21,993 nucleotides of DNA, taken from contig DAOUET010000081.1 of the NCBI GenBank assembly GCA_034430155.1, positions 1 to 21,993 of the forward strand, in the 5' to 3' direction. The notes below the pieces were generated by a model. It saw only the letters and a program-made list of their open reading frames with translations. It searched no databases and was not told where the DNA came from. A program made the position numbers and the translations under genes. This document shows, one piece after another, positions 14,434 through 21,993 of this stretch; within the stretch, counting starts at the first letter, position 1, and each line of letters opens with the position of its first letter. Origin of the DNA: DAOUET01 sp034430155. Lineage in GTDB: Bacteria; Chloroflexota; Anaerolineae; Anaerolineales; UBA4823.

Positions 14434-15735
14434 TTACAGAGGCGCAGCCAAAAACGGCACCAACATTTCATCAGCGGAAAGACCTCCATGACGCCCAATC
14501 AGATGATTCTGCTCGTGAGCCCACCATAGATAGGCATCCCGTTGGGCGATAACTAGCTGGTCGCCCAGACGGTCAGCCAGACGCGGGTGGGGTTCTCCCG
14601 GGCCAAACAGACCAGCGTGCAGGGCATAAAGCGGGTCGATGACCGAGAACTGAGCAGGCCAGGTGCGATGCAGATATTCCCGCACGGCTTCAGTCTGACC
14701 TGGGCGCACGAAAAGGTACATCAGGCGATTCTCACCGGTCGGCAAGATGTGCAGGCGGCGCGCCAGAGAGGGGTGATTGCCGAGTTCGTAATGCGCCTCC
14801 GGCTGGGTGGTGATTTGACCGTGGTCGGCAATCAAAATCACCAGGGTCTTGCGACGCACAGCGGCATTCAGACGGTCAAGGAAGAGGCGCTCAAAATCCC
14901 AACTGAAACTCATAAACTCTTCAAAGGGGCGCTCATCATCGGGACCATAACGGTGAGAAAAATAATCCAACTGCCCCCAATAAACCCACACGTAGGAACG
15001 TTGCTGAGACTGGCTCTCCAACAAGCGGCGTAAACCGATCCACAAGTCGGCGTGCGTGCTGAAAGCATGCACATCCACATCTTTGAAAAGCATCTGGGAT
15101 ACCCCCGAATGGACAATCGAATAGTGCTGAAAGGCGTGCGCCTTTATGCCGTGGGCTGTCAGGTGAGAACCCAAAGTAGGCAAGGACATAAAGCTCTGCG
15201 GGGTGAAGCCAGCGCGGCTCAGACCACCCACATCGTTCTTAAAATACATGGGAGCATGCGTGATGGTATTGGCAACCACCCCATACTCTTTCAACCACAT
15301 CTCATAACCTAGGATGCCGTGCTCGGCGGCGCTACGACCGGTCCACAGGCTTGTGAGAGCCACGGAGGTGGTGCTTGGCGTGATGGAAGTCATGGGCGCC
15401 AGCAAACCATCTCGAATCAGCCGGGCCCAAACGGGCAGGCGGCCTTGCGCCAGCCAGCTCCGCAAGCGGTGAATAGCCAAGGCATCCATCAATATCAGGA
15501 TTACATTTTGAAAGCCACTTCCAGAAGGCCGAGCGGCAATTAATGGAGACAGGATTTCAGGAAACAGCGCAGCCGCGCCGAAATCAGGAACGCCCATCAA
15601 CTGGCAAAGGCTGGAGGGAAAGTTCAAGATCGATCCACCCCCATAATATGGGTAAATGACCTCATCCCCCAGGTCCAGTTGGGGCAGGCGATGGTCTCGC
15701 AAACGGGGCAGCAATGTTTCGGTCAGGTCAGGCAT
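14434..15735 (-). CDS. Alkaline phosphatase superfamily / nucleotide pyrophosphatase-like protein
   Basis: A 433-residue protein of the type I phosphodiesterase / nucleotide pyrophosphatase group. Metal-site motifs appear in family order: VILILMDALA (D84), the nucleophile region SITPSTTSVALTSLWTG (S/T at 121-123), YWGQLDYFSHRYGP (D257, H261), LIADHGQ (D304, H305) and GRHGGLSADEM (H416). This supports a two-metal phosphodiester or phosphomonoester hydrolase; the substrate is unknown. No signal peptide is visible, so it may be cytoplasmic. The frame opens 31 codons earlier, running into a palindrome; the ATG at 15735, with GAGGAA upstream, is preferred. It is divergent from the second solute-binding gene. 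Confidence 0.88.
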   Translation of the reverse strand: MPDLTETLLPRLRDHRLPQLDLGDEVIYPYYGGGSILNFPSSLCQLMGVPDFGAAALFPEILSPLIAARPSGSGFQNVILILMDALAIHRLRSWLAQGRLPVWARLIRDGLLAPMTSITPSTTSVALTSLWTGRSAAEHGILGYEMWLKEYGVVANTITHAPMYFKNDVGGLSRAGFTPQSFMSLPTLGSHLTAHGIKAHAFQHYSIVHSGVSQMLFKDVDVHAFSTHADLWIGLRRLLESQSQQRSYVWVYWGQLDYFSHRYGPDDERPFEEFMSFSWDFERLFLDRLNAAVRRKTLVILIADHGQITTQPEAHYELGNHPSLARRLHILPTGENRLMYLFVRPGQTEAVREYLHRTWPAQFSVIDPLYALHAGLFGPGEPHPRLADRLGDQLVIAQRDAYLWWAHEQNHLIGRHGGLSADEMLVPFLAAPL

Positions 15736-15790
15736 ACCTATTCCTCTCAAGAATAAGGGATCTTTGGGAATCCCCGTGGTAAAGGTTAGA

Positions 15791-15835
15791 TGTAGGGGTG
15801 TTGGGCGGGCGCACAGCCCGCCCAACACCCCAACA
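15791..15835. repeat. Long perfect palindrome between divergent genes
   Basis: Two perfect 16-base arms, GGGGTGTTGGGCGGGC (15795-15810) and its complement (15816-15831), with a five-base loop, and outer TGT/ACA separated from the arms by an A-A mismatch. The build (outer 3 bp, one mismatch, GC-rich inner arms, GTAGGGG-like edge) is like the palindrome at 3028-3056. No T-run follows on either side, so it is unlikely to be a plain terminator. Confidence 0.8.
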
Positions 15836-15900
15836 AATATACCCCCTCACGGAAAATCCCAGAGAGCCAGAATAAGGCTTCATTATCAAGTTGCAGGCTT

Positions 15901-15909
15901 TGATATAAT
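15901..15909 (+). promoter_or_regulatory. Extended -10 promoter of the second solute-binding gene
   Basis: TGA-TATAAT: a perfect -10 box (15904-15909) with the TGn extension directly before it. Only a weak -35 is present (TTATCA at 15883, 15 bp away), as is usual for extended -10 promoters. Transcription would begin near 15916. Confidence 0.6.
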
Positions 15910-15945
15910 GGCGCGACGCTTGATATTTGAACTTAAGGTGTAAAG

Positions 15946-17439
15946 TTGAAAATATGGCAACCTGCTAGAAAGCTAGGCAACCAACCGCACGCCAATCTTA
16001 CCGCAAAATGGTGGATCGCTCCAGCGAGCATTGCGATCATGCTATTAACCGCCTGCGGCGGCAAGCCAACTGCCACCCAACCTACCGTTCACCAGACTCC
16101 GCAGACGACACCAGCGCCGACGAGTCCGAATCTACCTGAGACCCCCACGGCGAAGTCGACCAGCGCAGCAATACCAACCGCGGCCATAACCGTAGACCCA
16201 AACAAACTACAGGGAGTGATGCTGCAATTCTGGCATGTATGGGCTGGGGACCCAGGTGAGAAACTCAGGCAAATTGTTGAAAAGTTCAACGCCGAGAACG
16301 AATATGGTATTCAGGTGAAAGAGAACAGCCTGGACAATTACAACAATCTGTATGATCAAGTCGAGGCGGCTCTTACTTCTGGAGGACTCCCTAACGTGGC
16401 GGTGGGATACAACTACCAGCTGATGACCTGGGATGAGAGGGAAGGCACGATCGTAAACCTGGGCGCTTATATAAACGACCCAAAATGGGGGTTGAGCGCA
16501 ACAGAGCAAGCCGATTTCTACCCCGTCCTTTGGGAGCAGGAAGTCTCCCAGGGCAGGCGCGTGGGAGTTCCTTTCCTGGGATACGGGCAAGTGATGTATT
16601 ACAACCTGAGCTGGGCCGAGGATTTGGGCTTTAAATCAGCTCCGAGTACGCCTGAAGATTTCCAACGGCAGGCCTGTGCGGCAGCCCTGATTAATAACAC
16701 CGATAAAATCCAGGAAAACGACGGCACGGGCGGATGGGTCGTCAACGCCACGCCTTCATCAATCTTGAGCTGGATGTACGCCTTTGGCAGCCAGGTGGCC
16801 AGGTCGGATGGAAAGGGATACCAGTTCAACACCCCGGAAAACGAGCAAGCCATCGCCTTTCTCAAGGAGCTCTTTGATCGCGGCTGCGCTTGGCAGACAG
16901 AGAGCGAGTACAATGAGAACGAATTTGCAACCCGCCAGGCTCTCTTCATGAGCGCATCGGTCAGCGACCTGCCCTGTGTGGCAGCTGCCATGCAAGAGGC
17001 TGGCAACCAGGATAAATGGACGGTAGTGGCATACCCGTCTACTCAAGCTAAAGCCACGCTGGATGTCTATGGACCCGACCTGACCATATTCGAGAGCACA
17101 CCTGAAGGTGAACTGGCATCCTGGCTGTTCATTAAATGGTTACTTTCACCACAGAACCAAGCTGATTGGAGTGAAACTAACAGCGCTTTTCCGGTGCGGG
17201 CTTCCGCCTTGAATTTTTCAAACAGCTATGCTAGCAACCACCCCCAATGGGCTGAGGCCCTGAAGCTGCTGTCGTTTATGAAAGCAGAACCTGCCTACGC
17301 CTCCTGGAACGTGGTGCGATGGGCACTAGGTGACGTGGGCACCCAGACATTCCGCTCTTATTTCAGCGCCGATCGCATCCCCGCAATGCTAGATTTGCTC
17401 GACGAAACCGCCCAGGAATTACACGCCAGATATAAATAA
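15946..17439 (+). CDS. Extracellular solute-binding lipoprotein (ABC sugar type, family 1)
   Basis: A 497-residue substrate-binding protein. After a long N-region (about 25 residues) comes a hydrophobic stretch with the lipobox LTAC (Cys37), a Thr/Pro linker, then GVMLQFWHVWAGDPGEKL, IVEKFNAENEYGIQVKE and DQVEAALTSGGLPNVAVGY, all classic for the family 1 (MalE-like) sugar binders; RVGVPFLGYGQVMYYNLSWA and ASWLFIKWLLSPQNQADW complete the pattern. The start is TTG, with AAGGTG six bases upstream; no in-frame ATG occurs before the signal peptide core. No transport permease or ATPase is in the window. rnhA follows after 14 bases. The ligand is probably a sugar or glycoside (inference). Confidence 0.88.
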   Translation: MKIWQPARKLGNQPHANLTAKWWIAPASIAIMLLTACGGKPTATQPTVHQTPQTTPAPTSPNLPETPTAKSTSAAIPTAAITVDPNKLQGVMLQFWHVWAGDPGEKLRQIVEKFNAENEYGIQVKENSLDNYNNLYDQVEAALTSGGLPNVAVGYNYQLMTWDEREGTIVNLGAYINDPKWGLSATEQADFYPVLWEQEVSQGRRVGVPFLGYGQVMYYNLSWAEDLGFKSAPSTPEDFQRQACAAALINNTDKIQENDGTGGWVVNATPSSILSWMYAFGSQVARSDGKGYQFNTPENEQAIAFLKELFDRGCAWQTESEYNENEFATRQALFMSASVSDLPCVAAAMQEAGNQDKWTVVAYPSTQAKATLDVYGPDLTIFESTPEGELASWLFIKWLLSPQNQADWSETNSAFPVRASALNFSNSYASNHPQWAEALKLLSFMKAEPAYASWNVVRWALGDVGTQTFRSYFSADRIPAMLDLLDETAQELHARYK

Positions 17440-17453
17440 GGGACCATCAATCG

Positions 17454-17888
17454 ATGAGCGAGCTACCCCATGTGACCATTTACACCGATGGCGCCTGCGA
17501 CCCCAACCCCGGTCCGGGGGGTTGGGCGGCGCTGCTGCGTTTCGGCAAACAGGAGAAAACCCTGAGCAGCTCTGAGCCCGATACGACTAACAACCGCATG
17601 GAGCTGACTGCAGCCATCCGGGCGCTGGAGGCGCTCCAGCGCCCTTGCCAGGTTGATTTTTATACCGATTCGGAATATTTACAGCGCGGCATCAGCGAAT
17701 GGTTGCCGCGCTGGCGAGTGCGTAACTGGAAACGCAAAGGCGGCGCGCTGGCGAACGCCGACCTGTGGCGGGCACTGGACGCAGCTATCCAGCCGCACGA
17801 GATCAATTGGCACTGGGTGCGCAGCCACGCTGGAAACCGTGATAACCAGCGAGTGGACCGGCTGGCACGCCAAGCAATTAGAAAATAA
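17454..17888 (+). CDS. rnhA: Ribonuclease HI
   Basis: Cuts the RNA strand of RNA-DNA hybrids; 144 residues. The four acidic metal ligands are D12 (YTDGACDPNPGPGGWA), E50 (NNRMELTAAI), D72 (YTDSEYL) and D135 (NQRVDRLAR), with the catalytic His125 in VRSHAGN. The basic handle region (RWRVRNWKRKGG, 87-98) known to bind the hybrid is present. Start ATG chosen because MSELPHVTIYTDG matches the family N-terminus. It is probably in one transcript with the preceding lipoprotein, with no functional link. A terminator lies 35 bases downstream. Confidence 0.96.
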   Translation: MSELPHVTIYTDGACDPNPGPGGWAALLRFGKQEKTLSSSEPDTTNNRMELTAAIRALEALQRPCQVDFYTDSEYLQRGISEWLPRWRVRNWKRKGGALANADLWRALDAAIQPHEINWHWVRSHAGNRDNQRVDRLARQAIRK

Positions 17889-17922
17889 AAGGTATTGAAC
17901 AGCGAAAACCAGCATTAAACGG

Positions 17923-17968
17923 CTGGACTCCTGAACGGATGATCCACTCAGGAGTCCAGTTTGTCTTT
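17923..17968 (+). terminator. Terminator after rnhA
   Basis: A perfect 12-bp stem, CTGGACTCCTGA (17923-17934) with TCAGGAGTCCAG (17948-17959), a 13-base loop, then TTTGTCTTT. No T-run on the minus side, so it mainly serves rnhA. Confidence 0.85.
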
Positions 17969-17980
17969 CCCGTTAACAAT

Positions 17981-19126
17981 TTAACCGGATAGAGGTTTCT
18001 TTTTTACAGTAGTGCGCTTGCCTGCCAGAGTCTGCATGACATTGGCATAGGAGCCTGAAAATTTCGCTACGCCTTCGTCTTCCAGCTGATGGGTGACCCG
18101 ATCCAGGTCAATGCCAACCTGGGAGAGACCATCCAGCACCCGGCGAGCGTCTGGTAGACCTTCCTGTAAACGGGCGGCCGGGTCGCCGTGGTCCAGGTAA
18201 GCCTTAATGGTTTTGAGAGGGAGGGTGTTGACGGTATCCGCCCCGATAAGCGCTTCAACGTACTTGACATCGCTGTACTCGGGATTCTTGGTGCTGGTAC
18301 TGGCCCACAGTAATCGCTGGGGACGGGCACCTTTTTCGGCCAACCGGCGGAAGCGTTCGCCAGCACAGATCTCATTGTAGATTTGGTAAGCAACCTTGGC
18401 ACTGGCGATGGCTACCTGTCCGTGCAGGCTGCCAGCCAGATTGGACTCGCCATCCCCACTTTGCATGATTTTCTCCAGTATGGGGTCGACCAGGACATCG
18501 ATGCGGCTGAGGAAAAAGCTGGCCACCGAGGCAATCCCCTCTACAGATTTTCCCCGACCCAGGCGATCATCCAGGCCTGCCATATAAGCATCGACCACCT
18601 GGCGGTAACGCCCCAGGCCAAAGAGCAGCGTGACGTTCACGTTGATGCCCTCAGCAATCAGCTGGCGGATGGCAGGCAGCCCTTCCAGGGTGCCCGGTAC
18701 TTTTATCATGACGTTCGGCCGCCCGAGCTCTACCCAGAAGCGCCGCGCTTCTTTGACGGTACCCTGGGTATCATGGGCGAGATAGGGTGACACCTCCAAG
18801 CTGACAAATCCGTGCTTGCCCGCCGTGCGGTCGTAGAGCGGTCGAAAGAGGTCGACGGCATGTTTTACGTCTTCAACCGCCAGGGTATCATAGATCATAG
18901 CGCTTTCCAAACCCTGGGAGACCAATTCTCTGATGGCATCGTCATAGTCATCCGTGCCACTTATGGCCTCATCCAAGATGGTTGGATTGGTGGTCACGCC
19001 TCGCAAGCCATGCTCTTCGATCAAGCGTCTGAGCTCTCCCGAATTGAGCAAATCCCGGCGGATAAAATCCAACCAGATGCTCTGACCATAATCACTTAAT
19101 TTCAATAATGGGTCGTCTTTCACCAT
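17981..19126 (-). CDS. tal: Transaldolase
   Basis: Moves a three-carbon dihydroxyacetone unit between sugar phosphates in the non-oxidative pentose phosphate pathway. 381 residues, the size of the longer bacterial class (about 370) rather than the 220-residue class. The Schiff-base lysine is K142 in NVMIKVPGTLEGL; GVTTNPTILDEAISG (43-57), VSLEVSPYLAHDT, NVNVTLLFGLGRY, ASVASFFLSRIDVLVD and LLWASTSTKNPEYSDVKY are hallmark segments. The last 10 residues (RTTVKKKPLSG region) are a basic tail. The ATG has a strong GGAGGT close by. No glucose-6-phosphate isomerase domain is fused to it, unlike in some relatives. I saw no convincing promoter or structure in the 278 bases upstream. Confidence 0.96.
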   Translation of the reverse strand: MVKDDPLLKLSDYGQSIWLDFIRRDLLNSGELRRLIEEHGLRGVTTNPTILDEAISGTDDYDDAIRELVSQGLESAMIYDTLAVEDVKHAVDLFRPLYDRTAGKHGFVSLEVSPYLAHDTQGTVKEARRFWVELGRPNVMIKVPGTLEGLPAIRQLIAEGINVNVTLLFGLGRYRQVVDAYMAGLDDRLGRGKSVEGIASVASFFLSRIDVLVDPILEKIMQSGDGESNLAGSLHGQVAIASAKVAYQIYNEICAGERFRRLAEKGARPQRLLWASTSTKNPEYSDVKYVEALIGADTVNTLPLKTIKAYLDHGDPAARLQEGLPDARRVLDGLSQVGIDLDRVTHQLEDEGVAKFSGSYANVMQTLAGKRTTVKKKPLSG

Positions 19127-19404
19127 TAAACCTCCTTATAGCATCAAATTCCGAGTCTATTTAATAAAGTTCCGCATGGGCTGAGCTGGGCTCTAGCCTC
19201 ACCACCAGATCTACTTTCTCCTCCAACTGCGCCTGACTTCTTAGGTGAACTCAATATCCCTTTATTCTACCAATTTTACGGTTAAATCACTGATAATGTT
19301 CTGGTACTGCTAAAGCCAATAAATACAAATCTGGATACATCTTATATGATTAGGGTATCAAGCCACAAATGATAAGAAAATGAGGCCAATGGCAGATCCG
19401 TGTT

Positions 19405-20760
19405 TCACATGAGCTGGATCAACACCAAGGTTGCAATACTCAGGTAAAGCAGGTAGCCCATCGCATCCGTGATGGTGGTGACCAAAACCGGGGAGGCCAG
19501 GGCAGGGTCTACCTTCAGTATCTGCATACCCAGGGGGATGCCGACGCCAGCGATGCCTGCAGTAATCATGTTCAAGAGCGTGGATACTCCCACCACGACT
19601 CCTAGAAGAGGTGTTTTCTTCCAAACCAGGGCAATCACCCCCACCAGCAAACCTACCACCAGACCATTAGACAGGCCAATCAGGACCTCTCGCGCCAGGG
19701 CGCTCATACCGTTACGTGGATTGATCTCCCCAAGTGCCAGCCCGCGCACCATGACGGTTAACGTCTGGGTGCCAGCACTGCCGCTGACACCGGCAACAAT
19801 GGGGAAGAAGGCCGCCAGGACCGCGATCTGTGCAATCGTGTTTTCAAATAAGCTGAGCACTGTGACGGAAGCCATGGCCGTGGCCAAATTTAACACCAAC
19901 CAAGGCAGCCGGTTTCGCAGAGCAGCCCTCAGGGGTACATCTGAAACCTGCTCTTGGGGGACACCACCCAAGCGGTAGATGTCCTCGGTAGCTTCTTCCT
20001 CCAGAACGGCGACCAGATCATCATGGGTTATGACCCCTAATAAATGATTTTCCTCATCCACTACGGGAAGCGCTAGAAGGTTATAACGGGACATCAAACG
20101 AGCCGCCTCCTCCTGATCAGATTCAACCTCTACAGTGATTACGTCCTGGTCCATAATCTGTTCGATATAGGAGGAAGGCGGCGAGATGACCAGCTGGCGT
20201 AACGATATGACTCCCACCAACCTTATGTCATCATCCACTACATTTAAGTAGTAAATGATATCCGAACCTGGGCGAATGGTCCGCAGGTAACTGATAGCCT
20301 CAATTGCGGTGATGTCTTTATGAAGGACGAACTCAGCCGAAGTCATCAAGCCACCCGCGGTATTGTCTGGGTAGCTTAATAGCGGCCGGATCTCCTCCGC
20401 TCCTTCAATATCCGGTAGAGTCTCCGCCAGCTGCTCCGGTGTAATATCACCAAGGAGATCGGCAGCTTCATCAGGCTCCATCTTGTTTAGGATGCGGGCG
20501 AGCTGGTCACTTTCCAGGCGTGAGGCCACCTCGGCGGCCTCTTCATCCTGCAGTTCCTCTAAAATATCTGCGGAATCCTCAGGATCGAGCAACGGTAAGA
20601 TCTGATCTTGCTCTTCCTGGGGCAGCTCACCGAACAAGTCAGCCTGATCGGGAGGCCTCAACGCCTCGACCAGGGCTACGGCTTGATCCCAATCATCCTG
20701 GGTCAAAGCTTCCCGCACCTGTGAAAGAATGCTTTCAAGATCGGCCTGGTTTATCGTCAT
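19405..20760 (-). CDS. mgtE: Magnesium transporter MgtE
   Basis: A Mg2+-gated magnesium channel, 451 residues. It has the three standard parts: an acidic N-terminal superhelical domain (about 1-130, with EELQDEEAAEVASRLESD and KMEPDEAADLLGD), two CBS domains (about 135-255, LMTSAEFVLHKDITAIEA and VITVEVESDQEEAARLMS, NHLLGVITHDDL), and five membrane helices (about 280-451) with the pore signature AGVSGSAGTQTLTVMVRGLA. The acidic residues at the N-domain/CBS interface are the known Mg2+ sensors. GGAG lies near the ATG. The leader region (to about 20870) does not show a recognisable M-box, so control is presumably at the protein level. Confidence 0.95.
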   Translation of the reverse strand: MTINQADLESILSQVREALTQDDWDQAVALVEALRPPDQADLFGELPQEEQDQILPLLDPEDSADILEELQDEEAAEVASRLESDQLARILNKMEPDEAADLLGDITPEQLAETLPDIEGAEEIRPLLSYPDNTAGGLMTSAEFVLHKDITAIEAISYLRTIRPGSDIIYYLNVVDDDIRLVGVISLRQLVISPPSSYIEQIMDQDVITVEVESDQEEAARLMSRYNLLALPVVDEENHLLGVITHDDLVAVLEEEATEDIYRLGGVPQEQVSDVPLRAALRNRLPWLVLNLATAMASVTVLSLFENTIAQIAVLAAFFPIVAGVSGSAGTQTLTVMVRGLALGEINPRNGMSALAREVLIGLSNGLVVGLLVGVIALVWKKTPLLGVVVGVSTLLNMITAGIAGVGIPLGMQILKVDPALASPVLVTTITDAMGYLLYLSIATLVLIQLM

Positions 20761-20926
20761 GGCAGCTCCTAACTTTAAACAAACTATACTACCCCAGCCA
20801 CCGCCGGGCCAGCATCATTTTTTACCAGGGTATAAAGCTAAAGCGGAATATTGCTGATTCCAGCACCTAATCTTACAACATAACCCTGGATTTGGGGTAA
20901 GACATTACAGCGGAAATGGTGCAGCG

Positions 20927-21523
20927 CTACGTCTCTATTTTGGGGTATCTGAGCAGAAAGCGGAGCAGCAAGGCTACCCCAGGGATAAGCAATAAGGCTG
21001 CCGTGAAGAAGACATAGGGCAAGAGCGGCGCATTGAGCATGTGACGTACGGCAAAGACAATGAAGGTCAGCAGCGCGTAAAGATAATAACGCTTACCTCC
21101 TATACCAAAGTAGCCAAGCACGCTGAAACCAGTTGCTGCCAGAGAACCCATGAACAGCCAGGCATATTGTCCCAGCCATACAGACCAAGGGAGCAACCCT
21201 TTCATCTGAAGGATAAAAAAACACCCTCCCCCCAGCATCGCCACCAACCCCAAGATCACCAAAATAGTTAAAGCATTTCCCAGCCTGGCGTTTTGTTGCG
21301 AGCTAACCATGAGGTTGCCGACCCGCGGTTTGGTGACAAGTTCTTTGCCTGCCAGCAAAGCGAGAGAGTACCCGACCAACCAGAGCGGGATAAACCAGAT
21401 TGAGGTCCCAAAAGCCATATCGAGAGCCATACCAAGGACTCCCAGACCCAGGAAAATATCCCACAAACCATCCTGATTGATCAACCAAGAAAGGTGACGT
21501 CTCTCTTCTGCGCGGTTAAACAT
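20927..21523 (-). CDS. Uncharacterised multi-pass membrane protein
   Basis: A 198-residue protein that I do not recognise. It has about five or six hydrophobic helices (for example IFLGLGVLGMALDMAF, IWFIPLWLVGYSLALL, ALTILVILGLVAMLGG, WLFMGSLAATGFSVLGYFG, LLTFIVFAV, AALLLIPGVALLLRFLL). The N-terminus MFNRAEERRHLSWLINQDGL is polar and probably cytoplasmic. The ATG at 21523 has GGAGG six bases upstream; a TTG two codons earlier is less likely. It lies between mgtE and a NarL-type regulator on the same strand, separated from the regulator by a likely terminator, so it may be its own unit. Function is open. Confidence 0.8.
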   Translation of the reverse strand: MFNRAEERRHLSWLINQDGLWDIFLGLGVLGMALDMAFGTSIWFIPLWLVGYSLALLAGKELVTKPRVGNLMVSSQQNARLGNALTILVILGLVAMLGGGCFFILQMKGLLPWSVWLGQYAWLFMGSLAATGFSVLGYFGIGGKRYYLYALLTFIVFAVRHMLNAPLLPYVFFTAALLLIPGVALLLRFLLRYPKIET

Positions 21524-21679
21524 TGGCAACCTCCATAAGTTGATGTTTCATCCACAAACCTATGGTACAACCGCGCCCTATTAAATACACGAGCCAGAGG
21601 AACTGTTTATTACCCCTCTCACGAATGGTTCCAGGACAATCCAGCAATTGTAAGGATGAACCCCTATTCACCTCAATTT

Positions 21680-21722
21680 AAAAGGAAAAGGTGTGGCTAA
21701 GGTTTTGCACCCCAATCACACC
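21680..21722 (-). terminator. Likely terminator of the LuxR-type regulator gene
   Basis: On the minus strand GGTGTG (21722-21717) and CACACC (21695-21690) enclose a smaller GGT/ACC pairing and are followed by TTTTCCTTTT. It lies 25 bases after the regulator's stop codon. Confidence 0.5.
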
Positions 21723-21747
21723 ATTAATTATCTATGGCAGTTTATTG

Positions 21748-21993
21748 CTAGAGATCGGGTTGAGCACCTCTGCCCACGACACCTTCGCGCCAAGCGAAAA
21801 CCGCCGCCTGGGTCCGGTCAGCCAGGTGCAGCTTGCTCAGGATATTGCTGATATGCCCTTTGACGGTATTCTCACTGATCACCAACTGCTCGGCTATTTT
21901 GCTGTTGCTCAGGCCATTGGCCAGCAATTTAAGCACTTCCATCTCGCGCTCGGTCAATTCCGTGAAAGGATTGAGTTGTTCGGCGCTCTCTCC
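21748..21993 (-). CDS. NarL/FixJ-family response regulator, C-terminal part (partial)
   Basis: The reading frame is open to the window edge, so this is the last 81 residues of a longer protein. It carries a complete LuxR-type helix-turn-helix: LTEREMEVLKLLANGLSN, SKIAEQLVISENTVKGHISN and ILSKLHLADRTQAAVFAWR. The residues before it (ESAEQLNPFTE) look like the linker to a receiver domain that would lie outside the window; a receiver domain is therefore inferred, not seen. TTG at 21957 inside this frame is not a real start. The C-terminal REGVVGRGAQPDL is a short tail. A likely terminator follows. Confidence 0.88.
   Translation of the reverse strand, partial: GESAEQLNPFTELTEREMEVLKLLANGLSNSKIAEQLVISENTVKGHISNILSKLHLADRTQAAVFAWREGVVGRGAQPDL

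Noticed and set aside
15791..15835. The long palindrome as a plain terminator
   Set aside because: No T-run follows on either strand and the flanking genes are divergent, so no transcript should end here.
20761..20880. Possible magnesium riboswitch (M-box) upstream of mgtE
   Set aside because: The sequence does not show the conserved M-box segments or a competing terminator. MgtE can sense Mg2+ through its own cytoplasmic domains.

Overview
The window looks like ordinary chromosome from a Chloroflexota bacterium, most probably Anaerolineae-like. This is an inference from gene content: Thr/Pro-rich linkers on surface proteins, several M42 aminopeptidases, solute-binding lipoproteins, a T-box in front of serS, a LysM/M23 protein, and no outer-membrane genes. 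No rRNA, tRNA, CRISPR array, insertion sequence or phage gene was seen.

Layout. 1-1010 (+): a good promoter, a Trm112-like zinc protein and a coupled HEAT-repeat protein. 1016-3228 (-): a seryl-tRNA synthetase operon (serS plus a DUF456 membrane protein) behind a consensus promoter and a T-box leader. 3253-4612 (-): a small accessory patch with a BrnT/BrnA-like toxin-antitoxin pair and a decayed ECF sigma / LolA-RseB-like gene that carries a frameshift, an apparent internal deletion and an in-frame stop. 4703-6923 (-): greA and lysS, separated by a strong hairpin. 6982-7728 (-): a PIG-L deacetylase, divergent from a Thr/Pro-rich membrane-anchored protein (7820-8293, +).

8482-14362 (+): three consecutive, diverged M42 metallo-aminopeptidases, then a solute-binding lipoprotein, then a membrane-anchored LysM/M23 protein with its own promoter, ended by a terminator. 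14434-15735 (-): an alkaline-phosphatase-superfamily phosphodiesterase. 15946-17888 (+): a second solute-binding lipoprotein followed by RNase HI. 17981-19126 (-): transaldolase. 19405-20760 (-): an MgtE Mg2+ channel. 20927-21523 (-): an unrecognised multi-pass membrane protein. 21748-21993 (-): the C-terminal part of a NarL/LuxR-type regulator cut by the window edge.

How the genes fit together. There is a translation and transcription block (serS, lysS, greA), a peptide-turnover block (three M42 enzymes) next to envelope proteins, and scattered housekeeping genes. Two palindromes with a similar build lie outside genes: one is embedded in the serS T-box leader, the other between the divergent phosphodiesterase and solute-binding genes. 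I found no clear new multi-gene system. The most unusual items are the decayed sigma/sensor gene, the palindrome inside the T-box leader, the extended GreA coiled-coil tip and the triple M42 cluster.
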